Below the pieces are notes generated by a model. It worked only from the letters and a program-made list of their open reading frames with translations. It searched no databases and was not told the origin of the DNA. DNA of 64,000 nucleotides from G963677325 sp963810555 (GTDB taxonomy: Bacteria > Bacteroidota > Bacteroidia > Bacteroidales > Prolixibacteraceae), in the NCBI GenBank assembly GCA_963810555.1, contig CAWENX010000013.1, positions 1 through 64,000 on the forward strand. The letters run 5' to 3'. Positions 54,772-63,447 of the stretch are shown here, in pieces (within the stretch, counting starts at the first letter, position 1; each line of letters opens with the position of its first letter). The translations under genes and the position numbers were made by a program.

Positions 54772-55494
54772 ATGAAACCAATCTGTTCCTGTTTACTGAT
54801 TTTCTTTCTTTTATTTACTCTCAAAGGAATTTGCCAGGAAATGCAGGTGATTGTAGACCAAGGCAATAGAAAACTGAAACAGAAGGACTTCAGGGGAGCT
54901 GTAGCTGACTTTACCAGGGCTATTCAAATTGCTCCCAATGATGAATATCCCTATTATGCGAGAGGAACTGCAAAGGAAAATCTCGACGATCATACAGGGG
55001 CAATTGCCGACTATGGCAAATGCATAGAAAAAGCTCCCCGTTCTCAATATGCATTGTATTCATATTTATGGAGAGCGGTTGCAAAGGAAAATCTCAGGGA
55101 TCATAATGGTGCAATGGCAGATTACACCAAAGCCATTGAGATTGATCCCAAAAATGTCAAAGCATATCAGAACAGAGGAATGATAAAAGGACAGATCAAT
55201 GATTACAGGGGCGCAGTTACAGACTATAGCAAAGCCATAGAAATTGATCCTAAAAGCAGCGATATATATTATAACAGGGGAATTGCAAAAAGTTACCTGA
55301 ATGATTTTGCAGGTGCAATAGAAGATTATACCATGGCCATTAAGATTGATCCAATGAATAGCCTGGCCTGGTACGGCAGGGGAGTGGCTGAATATAATTC
55401 GGGGAAGAAAGATAACGCATGTTCTGATTTCAGAAAATCCGGGGAGCTGGGTTTGGCAGGCGCTTTTGAGGCAATAAAGAATTATTGCAGATGA
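54772..55494 (+). CDS. Secreted TPR-repeat protein
   Basis: The 240-residue protein has a signal peptide (MKPICSCLLIFFLLFTLKGI, then CQE) and five or six tetratricopeptide repeats of about 34 residues. The repeats read in the form YYARGTAKENLDDHTGAIAD, YTKAIEIDPKNVKAYQNRG and YNRGIAKSYLNDFAGAIED. TPR arrays mediate protein contacts, here in the periplasm or at the surface. It is followed by the FAD oxidoreductase gene, whose true start is 48 bases downstream. No enzyme domain is attached. Partner unknown. Confidence 0.88.
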   Translation: MKPICSCLLIFFLLFTLKGICQEMQVIVDQGNRKLKQKDFRGAVADFTRAIQIAPNDEYPYYARGTAKENLDDHTGAIADYGKCIEKAPRSQYALYSYLWRAVAKENLRDHNGAMADYTKAIEIDPKNVKAYQNRGMIKGQINDYRGAVTDYSKAIEIDPKSSDIYYNRGIAKSYLNDFAGAIEDYTMAIKIDPMNSLAWYGRGVAEYNSGKKDNACSDFRKSGELGLAGAFEAIKNYCR

Positions 55495-55542
55495 ATATTG
55501 ATTATAAAAAAAGAATATCCTTTTGATATTAATGAAAAACAA

Positions 55543-57423
55543 ATGGTAAAGTCGTTTTTATTGATCCTCATAATACTTTTCGCATTCAATGCCCGGGCAG
55601 AGAGAAAAAAGATGCTGCTTGTTGAAGCGGAAAGCTTTGCCCAAAAGGGAGGCTGGGTAGTCGATCAGCAGTTCATGGATGTAATGGGATCGCCATTTCT
55701 GCTGGCGCATGGAATGGGTATTCCTGTAAAAGATGCAGTTACTATGGTTGAATTTCCGGCAGCCGGGAAATACAGGTTATTTGTTCGTACCCGCAATTGG
55801 GCATTATACTGGAACAAAGCAGATGCACCAGGAAAATTCAATGTTCTGGTTAACGGCAAAGCGATTGAAACTGTTTTTGGAACTATGTATGACCAATGGA
55901 CCTGGCAGGACGGGGGAATCATAGATATCAATAAGAAAAGCTGTCAAATTGCACTGCACGATTTTACTGGTTTCGACGGTCGGTGTGATGTTTTGTTTTT
56001 TACGGAGGACCTGAATTTTACTCCTCCTTCTAATATTGCTGAAATCTCGGCCTTTAGGGAAAAATTGCTTCCTGATACGAAAATTGTAAAAGATGCCGGA
56101 CGATATGATTTTGTGATTACAGGTGGAGGAATAGCCGGAACCTGTGCTGCCATTTCGGCAGCCCGTCTCGGACTGAAGGTGGCTTTGATACAGGACAGGC
56201 CTTTGCTGGGAGGAAACAACAGTTCCGAGGTGCGAGTTCATCTTGGGGGAAGGATCAACATGGATCCTTATCCCGCGTTGGGTAATCTTGTGAACGAAAT
56301 AGGGCCTTCCCGGGGAGGGAATGCCCAACCCTATGAAAATTATGAAGACAATAAAAAACTGGAAGCTGTTCGAAAAGAAAAGAATTTATCACTTTTCCTC
56401 AACTGCCATGCCGACCGGGTAAATGTTAAAAGCGGGCGTATCGAAAGCATCCGGGCTGTAAATATTGAATCGGGAGAAAATCTGCTATTCACAGCGCCTC
56501 TTTTTGCCGATTGTACCGGTGATGCCACAATTGGTATATTGGCCGGGGCAAAATATATGACAGGACGAGAAAGTTCATCTGAATTTGGCGAAAAAACTGC
56601 ACCTGAAACTGCTGATAAACTAACCATGGGTTCCTCTGTTCAATGGTACGCCGAAGATCAGAATAACCTCGTTCCTTTCCCCGATATAAAATGGGGATTG
56701 GAATGGGATGAACGGAAAGTCCAAAAAATAACCCGGGGCGACTGGCAGTGGGAAACGGGTATGGGACTCGATCAGGTAAATGATTTTGAAAGGATACGCG
56801 ATTACGGATTAATGGTGGTCTATTCAAACTGGTCGTTTCTGAAAAATCATTCGGCAGAGAAAGAAAAGTATGACGGACAACGGTTGAAATGGGTAGCCTA
56901 TATTGCCGGAAAACGTGAATCAAACCGACTGGTCGGTGATTATATCCTCAGGGAATCCGATCTGACCGGACACAAAGTTTATGCCGATGGAACGGCTTCC
57001 GCTTCATGGACGATTGACCTTCATTATCCCGATCCTCAAAATTCAAGATTGTTCCCTGGAGAGGAATTTAAGGCAATTGCCGTTCAGACGCCTGTTTATA
57101 CCTATCCCATTCCGTTCCGTTGTTTATACTCCGCGAATATTCCAAACCTGATGATGGCGGGCAGAGATATCTCTGTCACGCACGTGGCGCTTGGAATGGT
57201 CAGGGTGCAGAGAACCACCGGGATGATGGGGGAGGTGATCGGTATGGCGGCTTCAGTCTGTAAAAAACATTATACCGATCCGCGAGGAATTTATACAAAT
57301 TATTTTGTAGACCTTAAAAAACTGATGCTGAAAGGCACAGGGAATCCTTCCCTGCCCAGGATACAGAATTACAACCTTGGGGAAACAAAATCAGCCCTGC
57401 CCGCATCAAAAGTCATTCGATAG
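55543..57423 (+). CDS. Secreted FAD-dependent oxidoreductase (FAD_oxidored family) with N-terminal carbohydrate-binding-like domain
   Basis: From ATG 55543 the product has 626 residues with a signal peptide (MVKSFLLILIILFAFNARAE). Residues 22-170 are a beta-rich domain (VEAESFAQKGGWVVDQQFMD, YRLFVRTRNWAL) like galactose-binding modules. The FAD domain begins near 188 with FVITGGGIAGTCAAISAARL and LLGGNNSSEVRVHLGG, and ends with RDISVTHVALGMVRVQ. The alternative ATG at 55498 adds 15 residues before the signal peptide. Related proteins occur beside glycoside hydrolases in Bacteroidota. It probably oxidises a sugar or related alcohol released outside; the substrate is not known. Confidence 0.85.
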   Translation: MVKSFLLILIILFAFNARAERKKMLLVEAESFAQKGGWVVDQQFMDVMGSPFLLAHGMGIPVKDAVTMVEFPAAGKYRLFVRTRNWALYWNKADAPGKFNVLVNGKAIETVFGTMYDQWTWQDGGIIDINKKSCQIALHDFTGFDGRCDVLFFTEDLNFTPPSNIAEISAFREKLLPDTKIVKDAGRYDFVITGGGIAGTCAAISAARLGLKVALIQDRPLLGGNNSSEVRVHLGGRINMDPYPALGNLVNEIGPSRGGNAQPYENYEDNKKLEAVRKEKNLSLFLNCHADRVNVKSGRIESIRAVNIESGENLLFTAPLFADCTGDATIGILAGAKYMTGRESSSEFGEKTAPETADKLTMGSSVQWYAEDQNNLVPFPDIKWGLEWDERKVQKITRGDWQWETGMGLDQVNDFERIRDYGLMVVYSNWSFLKNHSAEKEKYDGQRLKWVAYIAGKRESNRLVGDYILRESDLTGHKVYADGTASASWTIDLHYPDPQNSRLFPGEEFKAIAVQTPVYTYPIPFRCLYSANIPNLMMAGRDISVTHVALGMVRVQRTTGMMGEVIGMAASVCKKHYTDPRGIYTNYFVDLKKLMLKGTGNPSLPRIQNYNLGETKSALPASKVIR

Positions 57424-57749
57424 TCGCTCAATCCTGAGATTTGGGATCCAATTGTCATTCCTTTTGATAACACATAGCTTATAATCCATTACTCTTTAAT
57501 CTGAATCTCAGTTGAATATCAGCATTGGCTGATTATCAATTCATTTTCTCTTCTATTGTTAATGATTGATAAATTTCGTATATTGTATTTAGCTGGTAAT
57601 AAAGACCACTTATTGTCCGTTTTACCGTGAATCGAGGATTCACGAAGCTCAATGTTGGCTGTATATCTTTGTTCAAGGCAATAATTCATGAAAGAAATTA
57701 TTGCCCATAGATGGGTTCATCTGAAGAAAATGAAAAATTATTTCAGGCC
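57424..57749. other. Intergenic region upstream of the type IX secreted protein gene
   Basis: This gap holds a hairpin GTGAATC-GAG-GATTCAC (57627-57643), a possible -7 box TATCTTTG (57664-57671) without a good -33 box, and a 10-bp stem GGCAATAATT/AATTATTGCC (57677-57705) that would sit at the transcript start. No gene was seen. Confidence 0.45.
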
Positions 57750-58997
57750 ATGAAAAGAAATGCTGAAAAACAAATAATCCTTTTTACAGTATTATCAGCC
57801 GTTCTTATTGTATCTTCTGTTACTGCACAGCAATCCAATAGTCCCGGCAAAGGACTGACAGTTGACGGACAGGCAGTTGTCACCTTTCCGGGGAATTGTA
57901 TCCCTCCGGTTATCACGATTGAGCCGTCCAATCTTTCCGATGTGCCAAAAGGTTCATCGCCGGTATTCTCAGTTGAGGTTTCCGGTACAGGTCCCTTTAC
58001 TTACCGGTGGTATAAACTGGGTATTCCTTCTATGGAGGTCGGAACAAACAGCAGCAGCTATACGGTTTGTAACGCGGCACCCGTTGATGTGGGTTACTAT
58101 TATGCCGTGGTAACAAACGGTTGTGGTATGGATACCTCGAAGAAGGCAATGTTGAAACTGGAACCTTCTCCCAGGAGCTTAACGGTATCCTGCCTTTCTT
58201 CAGCTGTTCCTCCCGCTCATCCTTATGCCATCGATATTAACGACGGAACCATTGAAGGTGTTCTGGCAAGCGTTATCGACACTCCTGATCCGATCGTTTC
58301 CCAGGGAACACGAACATATATTTATTCCTATACCAACAGGTGCGGCTGCAGTGTTAACTGGGCTTACACTTATGCGGTTGAATACCCGGGCGGCCTAGTT
58401 CCGCCGACAAATACCGTATCAATGGTATCCAGTCTTGCAGAGGCGGTAGATCCGGGCCCCCCGGCTGATATTACCGATGCCTGCGGTAATAAAGTAAGCG
58501 CCATACTGAAAGGTTCATCGGCACCCCGGTACAACGAAGTGGTATGGACCTACAGGTATACTTACGGAGACGGCACGTCAACCGCTGACTGGACTCATAC
58601 CTATATAATAGCGCCTGCAGATGCGGCATTAACCCCCGCAGTGACCACTGATCCCACGTTGCCAGTTTCATCTTTGACCGGTGAATCCGGCTGTACGATG
58701 ATCATTCCGAACGGATTCTCACCCAACGGCGACGGTATCAACGATTATTTCCGTGTAACCTGCATTGAAAAGTATCCCGATGCCAGGCTTCTCATCTGGT
58801 CTGGCACCTCCGCACTACTTTACCAACAGGAGCATTACGGGAATCCTGATTTCTGGAGTAATGAGGATTCCCGCTGGTGGAATGGCGCCGATAAGGATAG
58901 AAACAGGCTCGATTCCGGATCGTATATTTATATCCTCGATCTCGATCACGGAAAGCAGGATATGATCAAAACCGGGATAGTTTTTATCAGCAGATAA
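57750..58997 (+). CDS. Secreted Ig-like protein with type IX (CHU_C) gliding-type C-terminal domain
   Basis: From ATG 57750 the product has 415 residues with a signal peptide (MKRNAEKQIILFTVLSAVLI to VTAQ). An Ig-like domain at about 45-135 reads PPVITIEPSNLSDVPKGSSP and YYYAVVTNGC. Two HYR-like stretches end in GCSVNWAYTYAVEYPGG and DWTHTYII. The C terminus has NGFSPNGDGINDYFRVTCIE and ends DMIKTGIVFISR, the CHU_C-type sorting domain read by the type IX system. It is probably displayed or released outside the cell, perhaps as an adhesin. ATG 57711 is possible but leaves an unusual N terminus. Confidence 0.88.
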   Translation: MKRNAEKQIILFTVLSAVLIVSSVTAQQSNSPGKGLTVDGQAVVTFPGNCIPPVITIEPSNLSDVPKGSSPVFSVEVSGTGPFTYRWYKLGIPSMEVGTNSSSYTVCNAAPVDVGYYYAVVTNGCGMDTSKKAMLKLEPSPRSLTVSCLSSAVPPAHPYAIDINDGTIEGVLASVIDTPDPIVSQGTRTYIYSYTNRCGCSVNWAYTYAVEYPGGLVPPTNTVSMVSSLAEAVDPGPPADITDACGNKVSAILKGSSAPRYNEVVWTYRYTYGDGTSTADWTHTYIIAPADAALTPAVTTDPTLPVSSLTGESGCTMIIPNGFSPNGDGINDYFRVTCIEKYPDARLLIWSGTSALLYQQEHYGNPDFWSNEDSRWWNGADKDRNRLDSGSYIYILDLDHGKQDMIKTGIVFISR

Positions 58998-59180
58998 GGG
59001 CCGGTGAACGGTAAAAAACGGTACTCTTTCATTTTTTATCAGCGTGCACCTTTTTAATTGACAGCTTTTAACAGCAAATCAGCAAAACTGATTGTCAATT
59101 CTTCTCATCCATTTTCTGACTGTTGCTTGTTCTCTGATCCTTGATACGTCAACGCAGCAAAAAACAGCGGCCCTGATCCC

Positions 59181-59588
59181 TCATTTGGTCGTAAATGAAA
59201 TGACATTGCCGTAAATAACCCTGTTGCTGCCAGACGTTCCAAGGGTATAATCAATAGCGAAAGCCCGCACATAATAGGTTGTCCCCGACTCCAGACCATC
59301 CAGGCCAACGCTGAATTTACCTGTGAAATCCTTCACTCCGTATCCGTCAGGAAAATTGCTTAAGCTTTGATTTTCGGGCAGAGCAGGGAGTTTGCTCCAT
59401 GTGAATCCGCAAAAATGAACACTCCCCGAATGGATAGTCCCTATGCATGTGGCTGAGGTAAGGGTTATGTCGGTGATTATATCTGTTGTTACACTTATTT
59501 CTGTATCCTCCTTGCACCCCGCTGTAAAAAACAGTAAGATGCAGCTCAGAATAAACCGGTAAAGAAGATATTTCTTTTTCTTTTTCAC
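59181..59588 (-). CDS. Lipoprotein with fibronectin type III-like domain
   Basis: A GTG start at 59588 gives 135 residues: a basic-hydrophobic signal (KKKKKYLLYRFILSCILLFF) with lipobox FTAGC, then a beta-rich domain that reads LTSATCIGTIHSGSVHF, LDGLESGTTYYVRAFAIDYT and GNVISFTT. This is the fibronectin III-like fold common in Bacteroidota surface lipoproteins. The frame is open to an ATG at 59720, but those 44 residues are unlike a signal peptide and the lipobox fixes the shorter form. It runs convergently with the type IX protein gene. Function unknown. Confidence 0.7.
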   Translation of the reverse strand: MKKKKKYLLYRFILSCILLFFTAGCKEDTEISVTTDIITDITLTSATCIGTIHSGSVHFCGFTWSKLPALPENQSLSNFPDGYGVKDFTGKFSVGLDGLESGTTYYVRAFAIDYTLGTSGSNRVIYGNVISFTTK

Positions 59589-59773
59589 AGGCAGATTATT
59601 TTCAGGCCAAGATAAAATTAATGAACTTATTTTCGAAAAACAAAAATTAAAACAAGATATGCGGATAATTTCATTTAAGGTTGATTGGCGCACAACGCAA
59701 CTGACCATATCTTTCATCACTTATATCTCATCTCTCTTTCCTTTTCTTATCACCACATTTAAATTCTTAATTC

Positions 59774-59791
59774 TCCCGATAACTATCGGGA
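59774..59791. repeat. REP-like palindrome TCCCGATAACTATCGGGA
   Basis: Eight-base perfect arms with an AC centre. It is nearly identical to the 45469 element and close in form to 43687. It lies in the divergent gap before the lipoprotein gene at 59935. Confidence 0.75.
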
Positions 59792-59884
59792 TTTTAATTT
59801 ATAATTCCTGAATGGCCGTATTCTTACCTCGATAAGATTCCTTGTACGGAATATAAAAAATTTTCTCTATAATAATTCTTAACG

Positions 59885-59907
59885 ATTATTTTATTTATTA
59901 GGTTTGC
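59885..59907 (+). promoter_or_regulatory. Promoter of the lipoprotein gene at 59935 (copy B)
   Basis: A 23-base block ending TAGGTTTG (59899-59906) plus C, differing by one base (A for G at its ninth position) from the copy at 50637. The start codon is 28 bases downstream. A shared block far beyond a -7 box suggests a common regulator or a recent duplication of the promoter. Confidence 0.6.
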
Positions 59908-59934
59908 CTAACCAAAAACCTGAATCTTATTACC

Positions 59935-60714
59935 ATGAAAAAAAATGTTCTGTTGCTTTGCTCTGTTCTTGTTTGTTTCTCAGCCTGCAAAAAAGAATCC
60001 GCAGCACCTCTGAATATAACCGAGAACCTTCCTGGTGTATGGAAGATTATCAGTTTTGTTAAAGACGGCACCTTGAATAATCCTTCCGGTGATTTTTCTA
60101 ACAATTATTTCATGTTTTACAACAACAATTATTTTTCCGCACGTACGGGCTCAAGCGATAGTGAAATTTATTTTTATGGTAATTTCAATATTTCCGAACC
60201 CAAAATAATATTAAAATATTTGTCGGAAAACTGGAATGATGAGGATGTTGAGGTAAATGATATTTCCGGTACAGATTTTAAATTCACCGTGAATGACATC
60301 AACGGCGGAATAACTTCGAAGACCGTTATAACATTATCAAAAGTAAATACACCCACAACTTACCGGGTGCATAATGCAACCTCTTCTCCACTTGGTATTT
60401 TCTCATTTTATTATGATACTGCAATCAGGGATTTTTCCAATCACGGGACGGTTCCTGCAAGAACATACGGAATTGGTCAGGTGTACACATTAAGGGATAA
60501 AATAATTTTGGGAGTGACTTATATGGGGAATAACTTTATTACAGTATATCCTCAGGTACTGTTGCAGGGGCATGAGAATACTCTGGTCATGGCCGATACA
60601 ACGACCGTTTTTGAGGGACAATCCAATATAAAAAGCCTGTCGGGGGAAAGCCTAAAATCATTACCGTTCAATCAAAAGTTATGCTTAAAGGAAGCCATAG
60701 AGAGATGCAGATAA
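59935..60714 (+). CDS. Lipoprotein of unknown function (lipocalin-like N terminus)
   Basis: The 259-residue protein starts MKKNVLLLCSVLVCFSACKK, a clear lipoprotein signal with Cys18. Residues 29-120 (LPGVWKIISFVKDG, then NYFMFYNNNYFSA and KIILKYLSENW) look like the beta-barrel lipocalin-like domains common in this phylum. The second half is a different beta domain (YRVHNATSSPLGIFSFYYDT). No catalytic residues stand out. It precedes the fimbrillin-like gene by 73 bases on the same strand. Confidence 0.75.
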   Translation: MKKNVLLLCSVLVCFSACKKESAAPLNITENLPGVWKIISFVKDGTLNNPSGDFSNNYFMFYNNNYFSARTGSSDSEIYFYGNFNISEPKIILKYLSENWNDEDVEVNDISGTDFKFTVNDINGGITSKTVITLSKVNTPTTYRVHNATSSPLGIFSFYYDTAIRDFSNHGTVPARTYGIGQVYTLRDKIILGVTYMGNNFITVYPQVLLQGHENTLVMADTTTVFEGQSNIKSLSGESLKSLPFNQKLCLKEAIERCR

Positions 60715-60787
60715 ACAGCACGTCATTATTGGAAGAAACAGTCCAATGACAGAATGATCTCATTTAAAATGAATAAGAATATATAAA

Positions 60788-61753
60788 ATGAAAGAAACTA
60801 TGAAAACAAAGACTGCTTACCGTATGACCCGGCTCATCATGATGCTTTCGGTATTTTTGCTAACTTCCTGCCATAAGCACCATTCGACGGCAGGAACAGA
60901 CCTCAATGATCCCACCACGGAATTGATAAAAGTGACAGGGGAGTATGTTCCCTCATCACTTAAGTCCACGCTCACTGATCAATCCTCTCTCTGGATTGCA
61001 CAGGCGGACAAAGTGGGGATTTACTCTCCTGAAGCGCGTACCCAAACGGGCGGCACCGGCACTCCGGTTGTCAATGCCAGGTTTACAGCAGGCGCTTCGG
61101 AGTCTGTCTCTGATTTTACCGGCACCATGTACTGGGGAGCCGCGGATGCCCTTCATCATTTCTATGCTTATTATCCTTATTCCGCCGGAACTCCAGCAGT
61201 CAATACTGTTCCCGTTTCCCTTCCACCTGCACAGAGTCAATCGACTGCAAACAACAGCGATCATATCGGAATACTTGATTTTTTGATAGCCACGCCGCTT
61301 TCACTGACCTCTCCTGTCAGCGCCGACGAGGCCGCAAATGCGGTTGACCTGCAATTCAACCATCTGTTTACCATCCTGGAATTCCATATCAAGGGCTCGG
61401 GAACCATTAAAGCGGTGAAACTTATGGCCTCAAACACCCTTGCGTTCAGCGGGGGAACAATAGATATTACGCAGGCCACGCCTGCTTCGGGTGAAGCCTA
61501 TAGTTATAAGACCCGGACAGGAACAACCGATGAGGTTGTTGTTATCCTTACCAACCCTGCGACACTTACTTCGGTAAGCTCCGAAACAAAAGTCTACATG
61601 GTCATCAATCCGGGTATTCAGACAGGTGATTGTACGATTGGTCTGTCGGCTGACGGAACAACATGGAAATATATCACCAAGCCGGTTATTTTTGGCGGCT
61701 TCCAACGCAGTGCAAAGTATACCGTGGAAATTAACAGTGATGATGCGGTGTAA
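60788..61753 (+). CDS. Fimbrillin-like lipoprotein (Mfa/FimA family)
   Basis: The 321-residue protein has a lipoprotein signal (TRLIMMLSVFLLTSCHKHHS) with Cys29; ATG 60800 is an alternative start. The following beta-sandwich (TSSLWIAQADKVGIYSPEA-like order, SVSDFTGTMYWGAADALHHF, then HLFTILEFHIKG) fits the fimbrillin-like family, with an N-terminal strand that is removed on assembly. The C terminus ends FGGFQRSAKYTVEI, the donor-strand region. Related proteins are subunits of Bacteroidales type V pili, lipid-anchored before polymerisation. It may be a shaft or tip subunit; no anchor gene is adjacent. Confidence 0.82.
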   Translation: MKETMKTKTAYRMTRLIMMLSVFLLTSCHKHHSTAGTDLNDPTTELIKVTGEYVPSSLKSTLTDQSSLWIAQADKVGIYSPEARTQTGGTGTPVVNARFTAGASESVSDFTGTMYWGAADALHHFYAYYPYSAGTPAVNTVPVSLPPAQSQSTANNSDHIGILDFLIATPLSLTSPVSADEAANAVDLQFNHLFTILEFHIKGSGTIKAVKLMASNTLAFSGGTIDITQATPASGEAYSYKTRTGTTDEVVVILTNPATLTSVSSETKVYMVINPGIQTGDCTIGLSADGTTWKYITKPVIFGGFQRSAKYTVEINSDDAV

Positions 61754-61905
61754 TAATCTTTCGACATCAAGGATTGAAGCCGGACAGAGGAAACACCGGA
61801 TTAAAACACCACGGTTATTCACAGGTTTGACATTCAGGGTATTAACTTCTCTGCATAAATTGCATTCCCTTGCTTTCTTTACGTGAATGATTTATGCTTT
61901 TTCAG

Positions 61906-62526
61906 CTATTTCTTTTTACCGAACATAATGGCAGCAGAAATCTGAAAGACTTTGTTCTTGACCTTTCCGCTCAATTCGCCATCTTTGCTCAGGTTTGTGA
62001 GCCCGAGTTCGTAATTCAGGCTGACTACAACTGGACCGTACTGTACGCCGGCCCCTAAATCAACACCGAAGTCAAACCTCTTCATGTTCTCTTTATCGAA
62101 ATCAATATTTGTGGTCTCACCGTTATATGTAGATTTCCCGCTCAGAGCATAGGAAAGATAAGGCCCTGCCTGGGCAAAAACATCAAGTTTATTGACCACC
62201 GGGTTGATCGGGAATCTGTAAGAAAGATTTAACGGCAGAACCAGACAATTGATCTTTTCAGTTAAATTTTCTTCCGTATAAGATTCCTTATACCCCTTCA
62301 ACGAATACAAAAGTCCGGGATTGAAGTGAAGCTTATCTATCAACTTAAAGTCTGCAACCGGACCGACATGAAATCCTGTGATATGCGAAGGTGAAAACAT
62401 CTCGTCACCTCCTGAAAAAGAAACTTCGGCAAAGTTGATACCTCCTTTGATGCCCCATGTTTGTGCATTAATGATTTGCACAAATAAAACAAGTAAAATT
62501 GAGCAGAACAGTTTTTTCATAATCAC
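61906..62526 (-). CDS. PorT-like outer membrane beta-barrel protein
   Basis: The 206-residue protein has a signal peptide (MIMKKLFCSILLVLFVQIIN, cut after AQ) and eight or so amphipathic strands: WGIKGGINFAEVSFSGGD, GFHVGPVADFKL, LHFNPGLLYSLKGYK, YRFPINPVVNKLDVFAQAGP, LDLGAGVQYGPVVVSLNYEL and a final phenylalanine-rich IMFGKK. This is the PorT/OMP_b-brl_2 barrel common in Bacteroidota. It runs convergently with the fimbrillin-like gene. The function is structural or in protein export; the sequence does not say which. Confidence 0.87.
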   Translation of the reverse strand: MIMKKLFCSILLVLFVQIINAQTWGIKGGINFAEVSFSGGDEMFSPSHITGFHVGPVADFKLIDKLHFNPGLLYSLKGYKESYTEENLTEKINCLVLPLNLSYRFPINPVVNKLDVFAQAGPYLSYALSGKSTYNGETTNIDFDKENMKRFDFGVDLGAGVQYGPVVVSLNYELGLTNLSKDGELSGKVKNKVFQISAAIMFGKKK

Positions 62527-62843
62527 GGGATTTAAAGAATTAACAATGGTTTAAACTAACAATTATAAATTACGAAATAATTTAATAATAGTCAAGATTT
62601 CAGGTAATAGTCATTCAATTATTTATGACGTGAAGCCGAATAACATTAAAAGGAACTGCTACTGCTTTTTGTGGCTGAAACATTGAAACATCAAAACCTA
62701 TAGTCTGCTGTCTGGATATTTGTTTTCATTCTTTAATCATTGCACATAAATACAAAGAAAATCCCGGAAGTTATCATCCCGGGATCTTACATTTCATGCT
62801 GTGAAAATGAGCAAGGTCAAATTATTTAATGATCCGCCAAAAT
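62527..62843. other. Intergenic region between the barrel and small-protein genes
   Basis: About 317 AT-rich bases. It contains the terminator at 62755 and no gene. The barrel promoter is not evident. Confidence 0.5.
62755..62785 (-). terminator. Terminator of the small protein gene at 62844
   Basis: On the minus strand ATCCCGG pairs with CCGGGAT across an 11-base loop and is followed by TTTCTTTG. The hairpin lies 58 bases beyond the stop. Confidence 0.55.
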
Positions 62844-63119
62844 TTAATGAAGGTAATTGAAAACAGGATAAATGGAAGGTTTCGTAAGTTTTATGCCGTT
62901 CTTTTGAAGCAAAGGCACAAGCGCTTTGGAGAAATCGTTAAAATCTTTTTCCGATTCCCATAAACCCAATATTTCCATTCCTTTTCCCTTTTGGAGAGCT
63001 ATATGATACAGTCGCCCTTTCGGATTACGGAGGCCTGTGGAATTAAGCTCTTCAAGAATTTTATTGTATTTATCCGGAGTAAACTCGGAGAAATCAATTT
63101 CACTGACAACTTTTCCCAT
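62844..63119 (-). CDS. Small protein of unknown function (ABM/dimeric barrel-like)
   Basis: The 91-residue protein reads like a ferredoxin-like dimeric alpha-beta barrel: beta strand VVSEIDFSEF, helix DKYNKILEELNST, strand RLYHIALQKGKGMEILGLWE, helix DFNDFSKALVPLLQKNGIKL and last strand SIYPVFNYL. No catalytic residues are clear. Small stand-alone proteins with this fold include monooxygenases of antibiotic biosynthesis and stress-related proteins. It is cytoplasmic and followed by a terminator. Confidence 0.65.
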   Translation of the reverse strand: MGKVVSEIDFSEFTPDKYNKILEELNSTGLRNPKGRLYHIALQKGKGMEILGLWESEKDFNDFSKALVPLLQKNGIKLTKPSIYPVFNYLH

Positions 63120-63447
63120 ATCATTTGGATTTTAATTATCCTCTACTAAGGTTAATATATAAAAATAAAGTTTTAAAAAAGAACAATCCGAAACCACTGT
63201 TCCTGGTTGGGTTTGTCGAAAAAGTGCAATTGATATTACATTTTCTCAAGTACATTATACGATTCAATTCGAGTTATCGTTTCAAAAGTTTATCATTATT
63301 TGTTCAATGATCAATGTTCAATGTTCAAAATATATGCATTATTTCATTCGAGGAATTCCTTCAGAATAAAACTGAAAAACCCCGGAGGTTATTTAAGCCT
63401 GCGAGGTTTTCTTTTGCAATCAGGGGTATAAACAGGTACTGTCCTGC
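63120..63447. other. Intergenic region upstream of the small protein gene
   Basis: About 330 bases with the DUF4340 terminator and AT-rich, low-complexity sequence (GATCAATGTTCAATGTTC). No gene was seen. Confidence 0.5.
63370..63412. terminator. Terminator after the DUF4340 gene
   Basis: AAAACCCCGGAGG pairs, with two imperfections, with CCTGCGAGGTTTT across a loop of about 9 bases. The minus strand has GGGGTTTTTC after it, 36 bases beyond the stop at 63448. The plus-strand side also ends in TTTTCTTTT. Confidence 0.65.

Noticed and set aside
55066..55542. Antisense ORF across the TPR protein
   Set aside because: The TPR motifs on the plus strand are clear; the antisense frame is a by-product of the repeats.
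61430..61822. Minus-strand ORFs opposite the fimbrillin-like gene
   Set aside because: Overlap a signal-peptide-bearing lipoprotein gene with normal composition; no support for the antisense frames.
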